Shown: positions 1-6,228, numbered from the stretch's first letter. The stretch is DNA of 7,295 nt from Gemmatimonadota bacterium (GCA_003220855.1 QHTP01000075.1:1-7295), one strand, 5' to 3'. Made by a program: numbers and translations. The notes: generated from the sequence alone by a model not told the origin.

Positions 1-1
1 C

Positions 2-307
2 ACGGAGATGCGCATGGTGCGCGGCGAGTGCCTCGCCACGATCGGCGAAGTGTCGAACGCCGAGCATGAGCTGTTGTCGATAGGTAAGGCGGGCAAGAGC
101 CGCTGGCTGGGACGCATGCCCCGCGTGCGCGGCGTGGCGATGAACCCCGTCGACCACCCGCTGGGCGGTGGCGAAGGCAAGACGTCGGGCGGCCGGCCAC
201 CCACCAACCCCTGGGGCAAGGTCGAGGGGAAGAAGACGCGACACAAGAAGAAGCCGTCGACCAAGCTCATCGTGCGCGGACGCAAGCGCGGGAAGGCGAC
301 ACAATAA
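2..307 (+). CDS. rplB: 50S ribosomal protein L2, C-terminal part (5' end outside window)
   Basis: This is the last ~101 codons of L2, the large-subunit protein that binds domain IV of 23S rRNA near the peptidyl transferase centre and helps subunit association. The reading frame is open from base 2, so the gene begins upstream. The family's C-terminal hallmark MNPVDHPLGGGEG is present (around nt 140-175), followed by the usual TSGGRPP..NPWGK segment and a basic tail KKTRHKKKPSTKLIVRGRKRG. The position after DHP is Leu rather than the common His, a substitution I believe also occurs in other phyla. The stop TAA (305-307) shares its last A with the rpsS start (TAATG), which implies translational coupling. 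Identification is secure; the N-terminal RNA-binding domain cannot be seen. Confidence 0.97.
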   Translation, partial: TEMRMVRGECLATIGEVSNAEHELLSIGKAGKSRWLGRMPRVRGVAMNPVDHPLGGGEGKTSGGRPPTNPWGKVEGKKTRHKKKPSTKLIVRGRKRGKATQ

Positions 308-618
308 TGGGACGCTCGGTCAAGAAGGGGCCGTACGTGGAGCCGTCGCTCATGGTGAAGATCCAGGCCCTGAACGACAAGAACGAGAAGAAAGTCTTCA
401 AGACCTGGTCGCGGCGCTCCACGATCACGCCCGACTTCGTGGGCCACACCCTGGCGGTGCACAACGGGAACAAGTTCATCCCGGTGTACATCACCGAGAA
501 CATGGTGGGCCACAAGCTCGGCGAGTTCGCGGCGACGCGACTGTTCCGCGGCCATTCGGCCAAGGGCTCGGCGCAGGAGCGGGAAGCCGAAGCCGCCGCC
601 GAGCAGCCACCGGCGTAG
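307..618 (+). CDS. rpsS: 30S ribosomal protein S19
   Basis: S19 sits in the head of the small subunit, pairs with S13 and contacts the A-site finger bridge. The protein is 103 residues, against about 92 in E. coli. It opens with the canonical MGRSVKKGPYVE and contains TWSRRSTITPDFVGHTLAVH (residues 34-52) and the family signature FIPVYITENMVGHKLGEF (57-74), then TRLFRGHS. The core is complete. After residue ~85 there is a ~15-residue tail rich in Ala, Glu and Gln (EREAEAAAEQPPA) that the family does not need. The ATG overlaps the rplB stop by one base. A GGAAGG stretch at 291-296, 10 bases upstream, may act as a ribosome binding site. rplV follows after 3 bases, as in a standard S10 operon. 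Confidence 0.98.
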   Translation: MGRSVKKGPYVEPSLMVKIQALNDKNEKKVFKTWSRRSTITPDFVGHTLAVHNGNKFIPVYITENMVGHKLGEFAATRLFRGHSAKGSAQEREAEAAAEQPPA

Positions 619-621
619 TCG

Positions 622-1116
622 ATGGAAGCCCGAGCGATCCAGCGGACCGTGCGCCAGTCGGCGCGCAAGATGCGCCTCGTGATCGATCAGATCCGTGGCC
701 GGGCGGTGCCGGAGGCCTACGCCATTCTCCGGTTCTCGAAGAAGCTCGCCGCGAAGCAGATCTACAAGGTGCTCAAGTCGGCGGTGGCGAACGCCGAGCA
801 GCGGGCGCAGCGCGAGAACGCGGCGCTCGACGTGGACCGGCTGCGCGTCAAGTATGCGGTGGTGAATGAAGGGCCGACCCTGAAGCGGTTCACGCCGGCC
901 GCGATGGGCCGGGCCACACCGATCTTGAAGCGCACCAGCCACGTGGAGATCCACGTGGAGGCCGCGGCGGAGACGCGCGCGCCCAAGGCCCCGACCGCTA
1001 AGGCGGCGGCGCCGGCGGAGGACAAAGAAACCCCGCCCGTCAGGGCGGGGCGTAAGCCGGGCAAGGGCACCAAGGCCAAGCAGGCGGGCACGTCCAAGAA
1101 GAAACGGAGCAGGTAA
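622..1116 (+). CDS. rplV: 50S ribosomal protein L22 with long basic C-terminal tail
   Basis: L22 binds all six domains of 23S rRNA, and its beta-hairpin lines the exit tunnel, where macrolides and stalling peptides act. Residues 1-115 form the complete family core: RQSARKMRLVIDQIRGR (11-27), the helix ILRFSKKLAAKQIYKVLKSA (35-54), and the tunnel hairpin with EGPTLKRFTPAAMGRATPI (about 83-101) ending in SHVEIHVE. The protein is 164 residues, against ~110 in E. coli. The extra ~49 residues (116-164) are Ala/Pro/Lys-rich low complexity ending in KKKRSR, likely disordered and rRNA-binding on the solvent side (inference). The tail encodes a perfect GC-rich inverted repeat at 1031-1050. No clear Shine-Dalgarno site is seen, so coupling to rpsS 3 bases upstream is likely. 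The stop directly abuts the rpsC GTG. Confidence 0.97.
   Translation: MEARAIQRTVRQSARKMRLVIDQIRGRAVPEAYAILRFSKKLAAKQIYKVLKSAVANAEQRAQRENAALDVDRLRVKYAVVNEGPTLKRFTPAAMGRATPILKRTSHVEIHVEAAAETRAPKAPTAKAAAPAEDKETPPVRAGRKPGKGTKAKQAGTSKKKRSR
1031..1050 (+). repeat. Perfect GC inverted repeat (8-bp stem, 4-nt loop) inside the rplV tail
   Basis: CCCCGCCC (1031-1038), loop GTCA (1039-1042), then GGGCGGGG (1043-1050). An A-rich stretch precedes it, but no T-run follows, so it is not a standard intrinsic terminator. It encodes TPPVRAG within the non-conserved C-terminal tail of L22. It may be an mRNA hairpin or a dispersed palindromic element carried in frame. The repeat itself is directly visible; its function is unknown. 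Confidence 0.6.
1106..1109 (+). promoter_or_regulatory. Shine-Dalgarno site for rpsC GTG start
   Basis: GGAG lies 7 bases upstream of the GTG at 1117, inside the last codons of rplV. Together with the canonical N-terminus (GQKVHP) it fixes the non-ATG start of S3. Confidence 0.6.
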
Positions 1117-2103
<987 letters not shown>

Positions 2104-2104
2104 G

Positions 2105-2305
2105 ATGGCGCGCAAGAAGCCGGAGGCTCTGCGGGAGATGAAAAACGAGGAGCTGGAGCAGCAGCTCGCGGTGCTCACGGAGGAGCGGTTCCGCCTGGGG
2201 TTCCGACGGGCGACCGAGGCGATCGGGAATCCGCTCCAGCTGCGCGCCATCCGCCGCGAGATCGCGCGCATCAAGACCATTCTGGCGGAGAGGAAGCGGG
2301 CATGA
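2105..2305 (+). CDS. rpmC: 50S ribosomal protein L29
   Basis: L29 is a small two-helix protein at the polypeptide tunnel exit. With L23 it helps form the docking site for trigger factor and SRP. The product is 66 residues, against ~63 in E. coli. The first helix carries LREMKNEELEQQLAVLTEE, and the middle FRLGFRRATEAIGNPLQLR (residues 29-47) matches the family pattern of F-x-L-R/G-F ... NP-x-x-L/I-R. The second helix IRREIARIKTILAER is typical. It starts one base after the rplP stop and has a good GGAGGAG site. Its stop overlaps the next start (ATGA, 4 bases), so rpsQ is probably translated by re-initiation. Nothing unusual is seen. Confidence 0.97.
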   Translation: MARKKPEALREMKNEELEQQLAVLTEERFRLGFRRATEAIGNPLQLRAIRREIARIKTILAERKRA

Positions 2306-2772
2306 GGGGCCGGCGCAAGGTTCGCACGGGCGTGGTGGTGAGCGACAAGATGCAGAAGACCGTCACGGTCTCGCTCACGCGCCGTTTCGCCCACGGGTTC
2401 TACGGCAAGCAGGTGGTCCGTACCAAGCAGGTCGCGGCCCACAAGGGCGCGCGGCGCGCGCTCGTCATTCGCGTGCTCGGCGGGTCCAAGCGGCGTTACG
2501 CCGGGCTGGGCGACATCGTCGTGGTCACGATCAAGGACGCGATTCCCACCGGCCAGATCAAGAAGGGCGAGGTGGTGAAGGCGGTGATCGTGCGGACGGC
2601 CAAGGAGACCAAGCGCAGGGACGGCTCCTACATCCGGTTCGACGAGAACGCCGCCGTGCTCATCACGGATCAGGGCGAGCCCCGCGCGACCCGTATCTTC
2701 GGACCCGTGGGGCGCGAGCTGCGCGAGAAACGGTTCATGAAGATCGTATCGCTCGCGCCGGAGGTGATCTGA
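2302..2772 (+). CDS. rpsQ-rplN: Single reading frame: N-terminal half of 30S protein S17 joined to 50S protein L14 lacking its first ~14 residues
   Basis: One open frame of 156 codons covers parts of two ribosomal proteins. Residues 1-47 are S17, a primary 16S rRNA binder of the 30S body: RTGVVVSDKMQKTVTVS, then FYGKQVVRTKQVAAH. The S17 second half, with the expected NE-x-x-x-GD and RPLSKTKRW signatures, is missing; E. coli S17 has 84 residues. From G49, GARRALVIRVLGGSKRRY matches L14 from about its residue 15 to its normal end MKIVSLAPEVI, including DGSYIRFDENAAVL and GTRIFGPV-like RATRIFGPVGRELREK. The usual L14 start (MIQ...VADNS) is absent, and no start codon lies near the junction. S17 stop, spacer and L14 start therefore appear deleted, in frame. 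AGGA at 2291-2294 precedes the ATG, which overlaps the rpmC stop. A natural fusion, a mutation and an assembly error cannot be told apart here. Confidence 0.9.
   Translation: MRGRRKVRTGVVVSDKMQKTVTVSLTRRFAHGFYGKQVVRTKQVAAHKGARRALVIRVLGGSKRRYAGLGDIVVVTIKDAIPTGQIKKGEVVKAVIVRTAKETKRRDGSYIRFDENAAVLITDQGEPRATRIFGPVGRELREKRFMKIVSLAPEVI
2446..2772 (+). other. rplN: L14-derived portion (N-terminally shortened rplN) of the S17-L14 frame
   Basis: L14 lies on the 50S interface side, contributes to bridge B8 and is the docking site for the silencing factor RsfS. This segment encodes 108 residues, against ~109 expected for L14 from residue 15 onward, so everything after the junction is intact. It includes GDIVVVTIKDAIPTGQIKKG, the VKAVIVRTAKE strand and the C-terminal RELREKRFMKIVSLAPEVI. 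Only the N-terminal strand is absent. No usable start codon with a ribosome binding site is seen at its beginning, so it can be made only as part of the S17-containing chain. Confidence 0.8.
2760..2768 (+). promoter_or_regulatory. Extended Shine-Dalgarno site for rplX
   Basis: GGAGGTGAT is a 9-base match to the anti-Shine-Dalgarno end of bacterial 16S rRNA, 5 bases before the rplX ATG. It is formed by the conserved PEVI codons at the end of L14. It is the longest such match noticed in the window. Confidence 0.7.
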
Positions 2773-2773
2773 C

Positions 2774-3166
2774 ATGAAGCCGCTCGTCTTCAAGAAGAGC
2801 CGCCGCGACGCCGGGCCCCGGGAGCCCGAGCGCCACAAGCTGCATATCGCCAAGGGCGACACGGTGCGGGTGATTTCGGGCGAGCATCGGGGGAAGGAAG
2901 GCAAAGTGCTGCGCGTGCACCCCAAAGAGTTCCGGGTGGTGGTGGAAGGCGTGAACATCGTGAAGAAGCACAAGCGCGCCGCCACGCCGAACGAGGAGAG
3001 CGGCATCATCGAGCTGCCCGCCCCGCTCGCGGCGTCGAAAGTCATGCTGCTCGACCCCAAGTCGGGAGAGCCGACGCGGGTGCGGCGGCGTCTCGACAAG
3101 GATGGAACGGCGGAGCGGATCGCGGTCAAGTCCGGCCAGCCGATTCCTCGCGTGAAAGCGAAGTAG
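2774..3166 (+). CDS. rplX: 50S ribosomal protein L24 with short N-terminal extension
   Basis: L24 is an assembly initiator that binds the 5' region of 23S rRNA. The product is 130 residues, against ~104 in E. coli. The KOW motif lies at about residues 27-48 (KGDTVRVISGEHRGKEGKVL), followed by EGVNIVKKHKRA (58-69), the PNEESGIIELPAPL stretch (72-85) and the ASKVMLLDPKSGEPTRV strand (87-103). Residues 1-22 are a basic and proline-containing leader not usual in the family. The start at 2774 is supported by a 9-base Shine-Dalgarno match, and there is no other Met before the KOW domain. The gene begins one base after the L14 stop and ends one base before rplE. In E. coli the S8 repressor site lies near the L24-L5 junction; no separate leader is available for one here. 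Confidence 0.96.
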   Translation: MKPLVFKKSRRDAGPREPERHKLHIAKGDTVRVISGEHRGKEGKVLRVHPKEFRVVVEGVNIVKKHKRAATPNEESGIIELPAPLAASKVMLLDPKSGEPTRVRRRLDKDGTAERIAVKSGQPIPRVKAK

Positions 3167-3167
3167 T

Positions 3168-3905
3168 ATGGCCGACGAAAAAGACAAGGAACCGAAGCAG
3201 CACCCCGGGGACGGGGCAGCCACCCCCGGCCCCGCGGCCGTGCCGCGGGGGAAGCAGAAGGACAAACAGAAGGGCAAGAAGCCGGCCGAGGGTCAGAAAG
3301 CGGCCCCCGCGGAGCCCGAGGGGCCGCCGCCGGAGCCCGCGCCGCCGGCGCGACTGCACGAGTACTATGGGCAGAAGGTGCGCCCCAGGCTGGCGCAGCA
3401 GTTCGGCCTGAAGAACCCGCACGAGATCCCGAAGCTCGTGAAGATCGTGCTCAACGTCGGGATGGGGGACGCGCCCAAGAACCCCAAGGGGCTCGAAGCG
3501 GCCGTGGCAGAGCTGGCCGCCATCACCGGCCAGCAGCCCGTGGTGACGCGGGCCAAGAAGGCGATCGCGAACTTCAACCTGCGCGCGGGGATGGCGGTCG
3601 GCTGCAGCGTGACGCTCCGCGGCGCGCGGATGTACGAGTTTCTCGACCGGTTCATCTCGATTGCGGTGCCGCGCATGCGCGACTTCCGCGGGCTGCCGTC
3701 GGACAGCTTCGACGGCCGGGGCAACTACACGGTCGGGATCAAGGAGCAGATGATCTTCCCGGAGATCGACTACGACAAGGTCGACAAGATCCACGGCATG
3801 GATATCACGCTCGTGACGACCGCCGGGCGGGACGACACCGCCCAGGCGCTGTTGCGCGAGCTGGGGATGCCCTTCCGGGGCGAAGCCCCCGTCGCGGTCG
3901 GCTAG
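3168..3905 (+). CDS. rplE: 50S ribosomal protein L5 with ~60-residue low-complexity N-terminal extension
   Basis: L5 binds 5S rRNA in the central protuberance and contacts P-site tRNA and S13. The family core starts at about residue 62 (RLHEYYGQKVRPRL) and runs to PFRG (236-238). It includes LVKIVLNVGMGDA, AAITGQQPVVTRAKKAIANF, the signature IAVPRMRDFRGL (165-176), SFDGRGNYTVGIKEQ and FPEIDYDKVDKIHGMDITLV. The core matches the normal ~180-residue protein. Residues 1-61 are an extra Lys/Pro/Glu/Ala/Gly-rich segment, probably disordered. The ATG lies one base after the rplX stop, with only a weak purine stretch upstream, so coupled re-initiation is likely. No later ATG lies before the core. The extension encodes a perfect inverted repeat at 3230-3250. 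The total is 245 residues. Confidence 0.97.
   Translation: MADEKDKEPKQHPGDGAATPGPAAVPRGKQKDKQKGKKPAEGQKAAPAEPEGPPPEPAPPARLHEYYGQKVRPRLAQQFGLKNPHEIPKLVKIVLNVGMGDAPKNPKGLEAAVAELAAITGQQPVVTRAKKAIANFNLRAGMAVGCSVTLRGARMYEFLDRFISIAVPRMRDFRGLPSDSFDGRGNYTVGIKEQMIFPEIDYDKVDKIHGMDITLVTTAGRDDTAQALLRELGMPFRGEAPVAVG
3230..3250 (+). repeat. Perfect GC inverted repeat (9-bp stem, 3-nt loop) in the rplE N-terminal extension
   Basis: CCCCGCGGC (3230-3238), loop CGT (3239-3241), GCCGCGGGG (3242-3250). It lies about 60 bases into rplE, in codons for the non-conserved extension. No T-run follows, so a terminator is unlikely. An mRNA hairpin this close to a start could affect translation of L5, but chance pairing in GC-rich DNA is also possible. 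Confidence 0.55.
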
Positions 3906-3908
3906 GAG
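3904..3908 (+). promoter_or_regulatory. Shine-Dalgarno site for rpsN
   Basis: AGGAG overlaps the rplE stop codon and lies 9 bases before the rpsN ATG at 3918. It supports that start. Confidence 0.75.
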
Positions 3909-3917
3909 ATTCTGACG

Positions 3918-4103
3918 ATGGCGAAGCGGACCTGGATGGAGAAGGTCAAACGGAAGCCGAAGTTCAAGGTACGCGGCTACTACCGCTGCCAGCGGTGCGG
4001 CCGCAGCCGGGGCACGCTCCGCAAGTTCAAGCTGTGCCGCATTTGTTTCCGTGAGCTTGCGCTGCGCGGGGAAATTCCCGGCGTGCGCAAAGCCAGCTGG
4101 TAA
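3918..4103 (+). CDS. rpsN: 30S ribosomal protein S14, zinc-binding type (S14Z)
   Basis: S14 is a head protein of the 30S subunit near the A site. This is the short C+ form of 61 residues, the exact usual length of the type found in Thermus, Bacillus and many other phyla (the E. coli form is 101 residues without cysteines). Zinc ligands are C24 and C27 (RCQRC) and C40 and C43 (LCRIC). The family sequence KRKPKFKVRGYYRC and the end GEIPGVRKASW are intact. In other bacteria, zinc starvation induces a cysteine-free S14 paralogue elsewhere in the genome; whether this organism has one cannot be seen here. The AGGAG site overlaps the rplE stop. Confidence 0.98.
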   Translation: MAKRTWMEKVKRKPKFKVRGYYRCQRCGRSRGTLRKFKLCRICFRELALRGEIPGVRKASW

Positions 4104-4118
4104 AGGACGGAACGCGAG

Positions 4119-4514
4119 ATGAGCGTGATCGATCCCGTCGCCGACATGCTGACCCGGGTGCGCAACGCCTGCCAGGCGGGCCACCGTCGGGTGGACATGC
4201 CGGTGTCGAAGCTGAAAGTCGAAATCGCGCGGTTGCTCCGCGACAACCACTACGTCCAGGACTTCAAAGTGCTGGACGACGGACGTCACGGGCTGCTGCG
4301 GCTGTACCTCAAGTATCACAATGACTCGCCGGTGATCCGCGAGCTGCAGCGCGTGTCGGCACCGGGCCTGCGACGCTACGTCAAAGCGCGCGAGATCCCG
4401 CGCGTCAAGAACGGCCTCGGCATGGCGATCCTGTCGACGCCGCAGGGGCTCATGACCGACCGTGAAGCCCGTACCGCCCGCGTGGGCGGCGAGCTGCTCG
4501 CGGTAGTCTGGTAG
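4119..4514 (+). CDS. rpsH: 30S ribosomal protein S8
   Basis: S8 binds helix 21 of 16S rRNA and is central to assembly of the 30S platform. In E. coli it also represses the spc operon. The protein is 131 residues, matching the ~130 of the family. It begins with DPVADMLTRVRNA (5-17) and has the N-terminal domain MPVSKLKVEIARLLRDNHYV (27-46). The C-terminal rRNA-binding signature is STPQGLMTDREARTARVGGE (106-125). AAGGA at 4103-4107 precedes the ATG by 11 bases. The gap to rpsN is 15 bases, the largest in the window. No truncation or extension is seen. Confidence 0.98.
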   Translation: MSVIDPVADMLTRVRNACQAGHRRVDMPVSKLKVEIARLLRDNHYVQDFKVLDDGRHGLLRLYLKYHNDSPVIRELQRVSAPGLRRYVKAREIPRVKNGLGMAILSTPQGLMTDREARTARVGGELLAVVW

Positions 4515-4517
4515 GAG
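4513..4517 (+). promoter_or_regulatory. Shine-Dalgarno site for rplF
   Basis: AGGAG overlaps the rpsH stop codon and lies 8 bases before the rplF ATG at 4526. Confidence 0.7.
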
Positions 4518-4525
4518 CGGGGACC

Positions 4526-5071
4526 ATGTCGCGCATCGGCAGGAAACCGGTCCCACTGCCCAAGGGCGTCACAGTCCAGATCGAAGGGCGCCGGATCACG
4601 GTGAAGGGACCGAAAGGCGAGATCACCCGTCTGGCGCATCCGGATCTCACGCTCACGCTCGAGGACAACACCGTCGTGGTGCGGCGACCCTCCGACGAGA
4701 GCCGCCACAAGGCTCTCCACGGCCTGACCCGCACCCTGGTGGCCAACATGGTGGATGGCGTGACCAACGGGTTCGCGAAGGCGCTCGAGATTCAGGGTGT
4801 GGGTTACAAGGCGGAGCCGAAGCCGTTCGGGGTGCAACTCGTGGTCGGGTTCTCCCATCCGGTCCCCTACCACGCGCCGCAGGGGATCAAGATCACGGTG
4901 GACAACAACGTGATCTTGAAGATCGAGGGCGTCGATAAAGAGCTCGTGGGGCAGGTGGCCGCGGAGATCCGCGCCATCCGGCCGCCCGAGCCGTACAAGG
5001 GCAAGGGCGTCCGCTACGTGGGTGAGCAGGTCCGGCGCAAGGCCGGCAAGACCGCCCAGGCGGCGAAATAG
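4526..5071 (+). CDS. rplF: 50S ribosomal protein L6
   Basis: L6 is a two-domain protein near the sarcin-ricin loop and the GTPase-associated region. It has 181 residues, against 177 in E. coli. It starts MSRIGRKPVPLPKGV and shows TVKGPKGE (25-32), the domain linker with ALHGLTRTLVANMVDGVTNGF (about 63-83), LEIQGVGYKAE (87-97), and the C-terminal signature RPPEPYKGKGVRYVGEQ (152-168) with RRKAGK following. The last ~7 residues, TAQAAK, are ordinary variation. It lies 11 bases after rpsH and 3 bases before rplR. Complete and unremarkable. Confidence 0.98.
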   Translation: MSRIGRKPVPLPKGVTVQIEGRRITVKGPKGEITRLAHPDLTLTLEDNTVVVRRPSDESRHKALHGLTRTLVANMVDGVTNGFAKALEIQGVGYKAEPKPFGVQLVVGFSHPVPYHAPQGIKITVDNNVILKIEGVDKELVGQVAAEIRAIRPPEPYKGKGVRYVGEQVRRKAGKTAQAAK

Positions 5072-5074
5072 ACC

Positions 5075-5446
5075 ATGCGAGCGATCCATAAGGTTCGAAC
5101 CCAGGCGAGCCGCCGGTATCGGCGCCACCTGCGGGTGCGCCGCAAGGTGGGGGGCAGTCCCGAGCGGCCGCGTCTGGTCGTGTTCCGCTCCTCGAAGCAC
5201 ATCTATGCCCAGGTCGTGGACGACACGCGCGGCGTGACGCTGGTGGGCGCCGCCGACTCGTCCGAGGGCATCGAGGTCGAGGGCAAAGGCAAGACCGCGA
5301 AGAGCTTCGCGCTCGGACGGCTCATCGCCGTCAGGGCGAAGGCGAAGGGGATCACCAAGGTGGTGTTCGACCGCGGCGGCTACCAGTATCACGGGCGCGT
5401 GAAGGCCGTGGCCGACGGCGCCCGCAAAGGCGGATTGGAGTTCTAA
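5075..5446 (+). CDS. rplR: 50S ribosomal protein L18
   Basis: L18 binds 5S rRNA with L5 and helps place it in the central protuberance. The protein is 123 residues, against 117 in E. coli. It has the basic N-terminus (RRYRRHLRVRRKVGG, 13-27), then ERPRLVVFRSSKHIYAQVVDD (30-50). The C-terminal signature runs from VVFDRGGYQYHGRVKAVADG (96-115) to ARKGGLEF (116-123). No convincing Shine-Dalgarno site is seen in the 3-base gap or just before it, so coupling to rplF is likely. Its TAA shares one base with the rpsE ATG (TAATG). Confidence 0.97.
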   Translation: MRAIHKVRTQASRRYRRHLRVRRKVGGSPERPRLVVFRSSKHIYAQVVDDTRGVTLVGAADSSEGIEVEGKGKTAKSFALGRLIAVRAKAKGITKVVFDRGGYQYHGRVKAVADGARKGGLEF

Positions 5447-6228
5447 TGGCGAACGAACACCAGCCCGGGCCGCCAGGCCCGGAGGGTCCGTCCGGACCGG
5501 CGACGACGGAAGCGCCGGAGACGGCGCACGCAGGGGGCGAAGGGCATCCCGAAGAGCGGCCGGCCGTCGGTCCCGCCGGCGGCGGGGGAGTGGGGGGCGG
5601 AGGTGGCGGAGGGGGCGGAGGGGGTGGGGGCGGTGGTGGGGGGGGGCGCGGACGGGGCCGCGGCGGTCGCGGCCGGGGGCGGGGTGGCGAGCGGCGCGAT
5701 TCGAGCGAGCGCCAGCGTGAGGGCGACGGGCTCATCGAGAACGTCATCGCGATCAATCGCGTGGCGAAGGTAGTGAAGGGCGGGCGGCGCTTCGGTTTCA
5801 ACGCGCTCGTCGCCGTGGGCGATGGGCACGGGCATGTCGGCGTCGCGACAGGCAAGGCGAACGAGGTCAGCGAAGCGGTGCGCAAGGCCGTGGAAGCCGC
5901 GCGCCGTCGGATGATGGAGGTGCCGCTCACCGGCACCACGATTCCGCACGAGATCGTGGGCCATCACGGCGCCGGGCGCGTGCTCCTGAAGCCCGCCGCG
6001 TCGGGCACCGGGGTCATCGCGGGAGGCGCGGTGCGTGCGGTGCTGGAGTGCGCCGGCGTGCGCGACATCCTCACGAAGAGTCTCGGCTCGACCAACCCGC
6101 ATAATATGGTACGGGCCGCCCTCGACGCCCTGCAGCATCTGACGACGGCGCGGCACGTCGCCCGGGAGCGCGGCGTGGAGCTCGAGGCGATCCACTACAA
6201 GGCCCGACAGGAGGCGGTGCATGGCTAG
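5446..6228 (+). CDS. rpsE: 30S ribosomal protein S5 with ~93-residue glycine/RG-rich N-terminal extension
   Basis: S5 is a 30S body protein that helps line the mRNA entry channel and affects decoding fidelity. The family core starts at about residue 94 (DGLIENVIAINRVAKVVKGG) with the RNA-binding fold RRFGFNALVAVGDGHGHVG. It continues to KANEVSEAVRKAVEAARR, TIPHEIVGHHGAGRVLLKPA, GTGVIAGGAVRAVLECAG and the C-terminal SLGSTNPHNMVRAALDAL. The protein is 260 residues, against ~167 in E. coli. Residues 1-44 are Pro/Gly/Glu/Ala-rich. Residues 45-67 are glycine with a single Val, with 18 Gly in a row from 50. Residues 68-81 are RG/RGG-rich, then comes a charged linker. The start at 5446 is set by TAATG coupling and GGAG at 5437-5440; no ATG lies between it and the core. 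The extension is probably disordered and may bind RNA (inference). Confidence 0.96.
   Translation: MANEHQPGPPGPEGPSGPATTEAPETAHAGGEGHPEERPAVGPAGGGGVGGGGGGGGGGGGGGGGGGRGRGRGGRGRGRGGERRDSSERQREGDGLIENVIAINRVAKVVKGGRRFGFNALVAVGDGHGHVGVATGKANEVSEAVRKAVEAARRRMMEVPLTGTTIPHEIVGHHGAGRVLLKPAASGTGVIAGGAVRAVLECAGVRDILTKSLGSTNPHNMVRAALDALQHLTTARHVARERGVELEAIHYKARQEAVHG
5465..5498 (+). repeat. Two tandem GC-rich inverted repeats just inside the rpsE start
   Basis: First repeat: CCGGGCC (5465-5471), loop GCCA, GGCCCGG (5476-5482). Second: GGTCC (5485-5489), loop GTCC, GGACC (5494-5498). They begin 19 bases after the rpsE ATG, within codons for the non-conserved extension. A structure here could slow or gate translation of S5. 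Chance pairing in this composition is not excluded. Confidence 0.5.
5578..5688 (+). repeat. G-rich low-complexity tract encoding polyglycine and RG/RGG repeats in rpsE
   Basis: Codons 45-81 of rpsE are almost all GGN glycine, then alternating CGN arginine and GGN glycine. The + (mRNA-sense) strand contains many runs of three or more G, including nine in a row at 5638-5646, separated by one to a few bases. This fits the general pattern of a G-quadruplex-forming sequence. The tract is expected to be prone to slippage and to sequencing or assembly errors, yet the frame remains open into the S5 core. Confidence 0.8.
6209..6214 (+). promoter_or_regulatory. Shine-Dalgarno site for rpmD within rpsE
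   Basis: AGGAGG is a full consensus site, 6 bases before the ATG at 6221. Both site and start lie inside the end of rpsE, which supports the 8-base overlap of the two genes. Confidence 0.8.

Noticed and set aside
140..180. Leu in place of the common His after DHP in L2 (DHPLGGGEG)
   Set aside because: I recall this variant in L2 from other bacterial groups, so it is probably normal variation.
168..869. 233-codon + strand frame overlapping rplB, rpsS and rplV
   Set aside because: It is a composition-driven shadow of three certain genes in another frame, with Arg/Ala/Gly-rich translation and no family match.
939..958. Two CCACGTGG copies separated by AGAT in rplV, able to form a hairpin
   Set aside because: They encode the conserved L22 end SHVEIHVE, so the repeat follows from protein sequence and codon choice.
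1031..1050. Intrinsic terminator within rplV
   Set aside because: The stem is strong, but no T-run follows and ribosomal protein genes continue for 6 kb on the same strand, so termination here is unlikely.
3126..4556. Long open frame on the - strand (476 codons) opposite rplE-rpsN-rpsH, with a similar one at 4376-5392
   Set aside because: High GC makes long antisense frames common. The translations are His/Arg/Ala-rich without recognisable motifs, and the + strand genes are certain.
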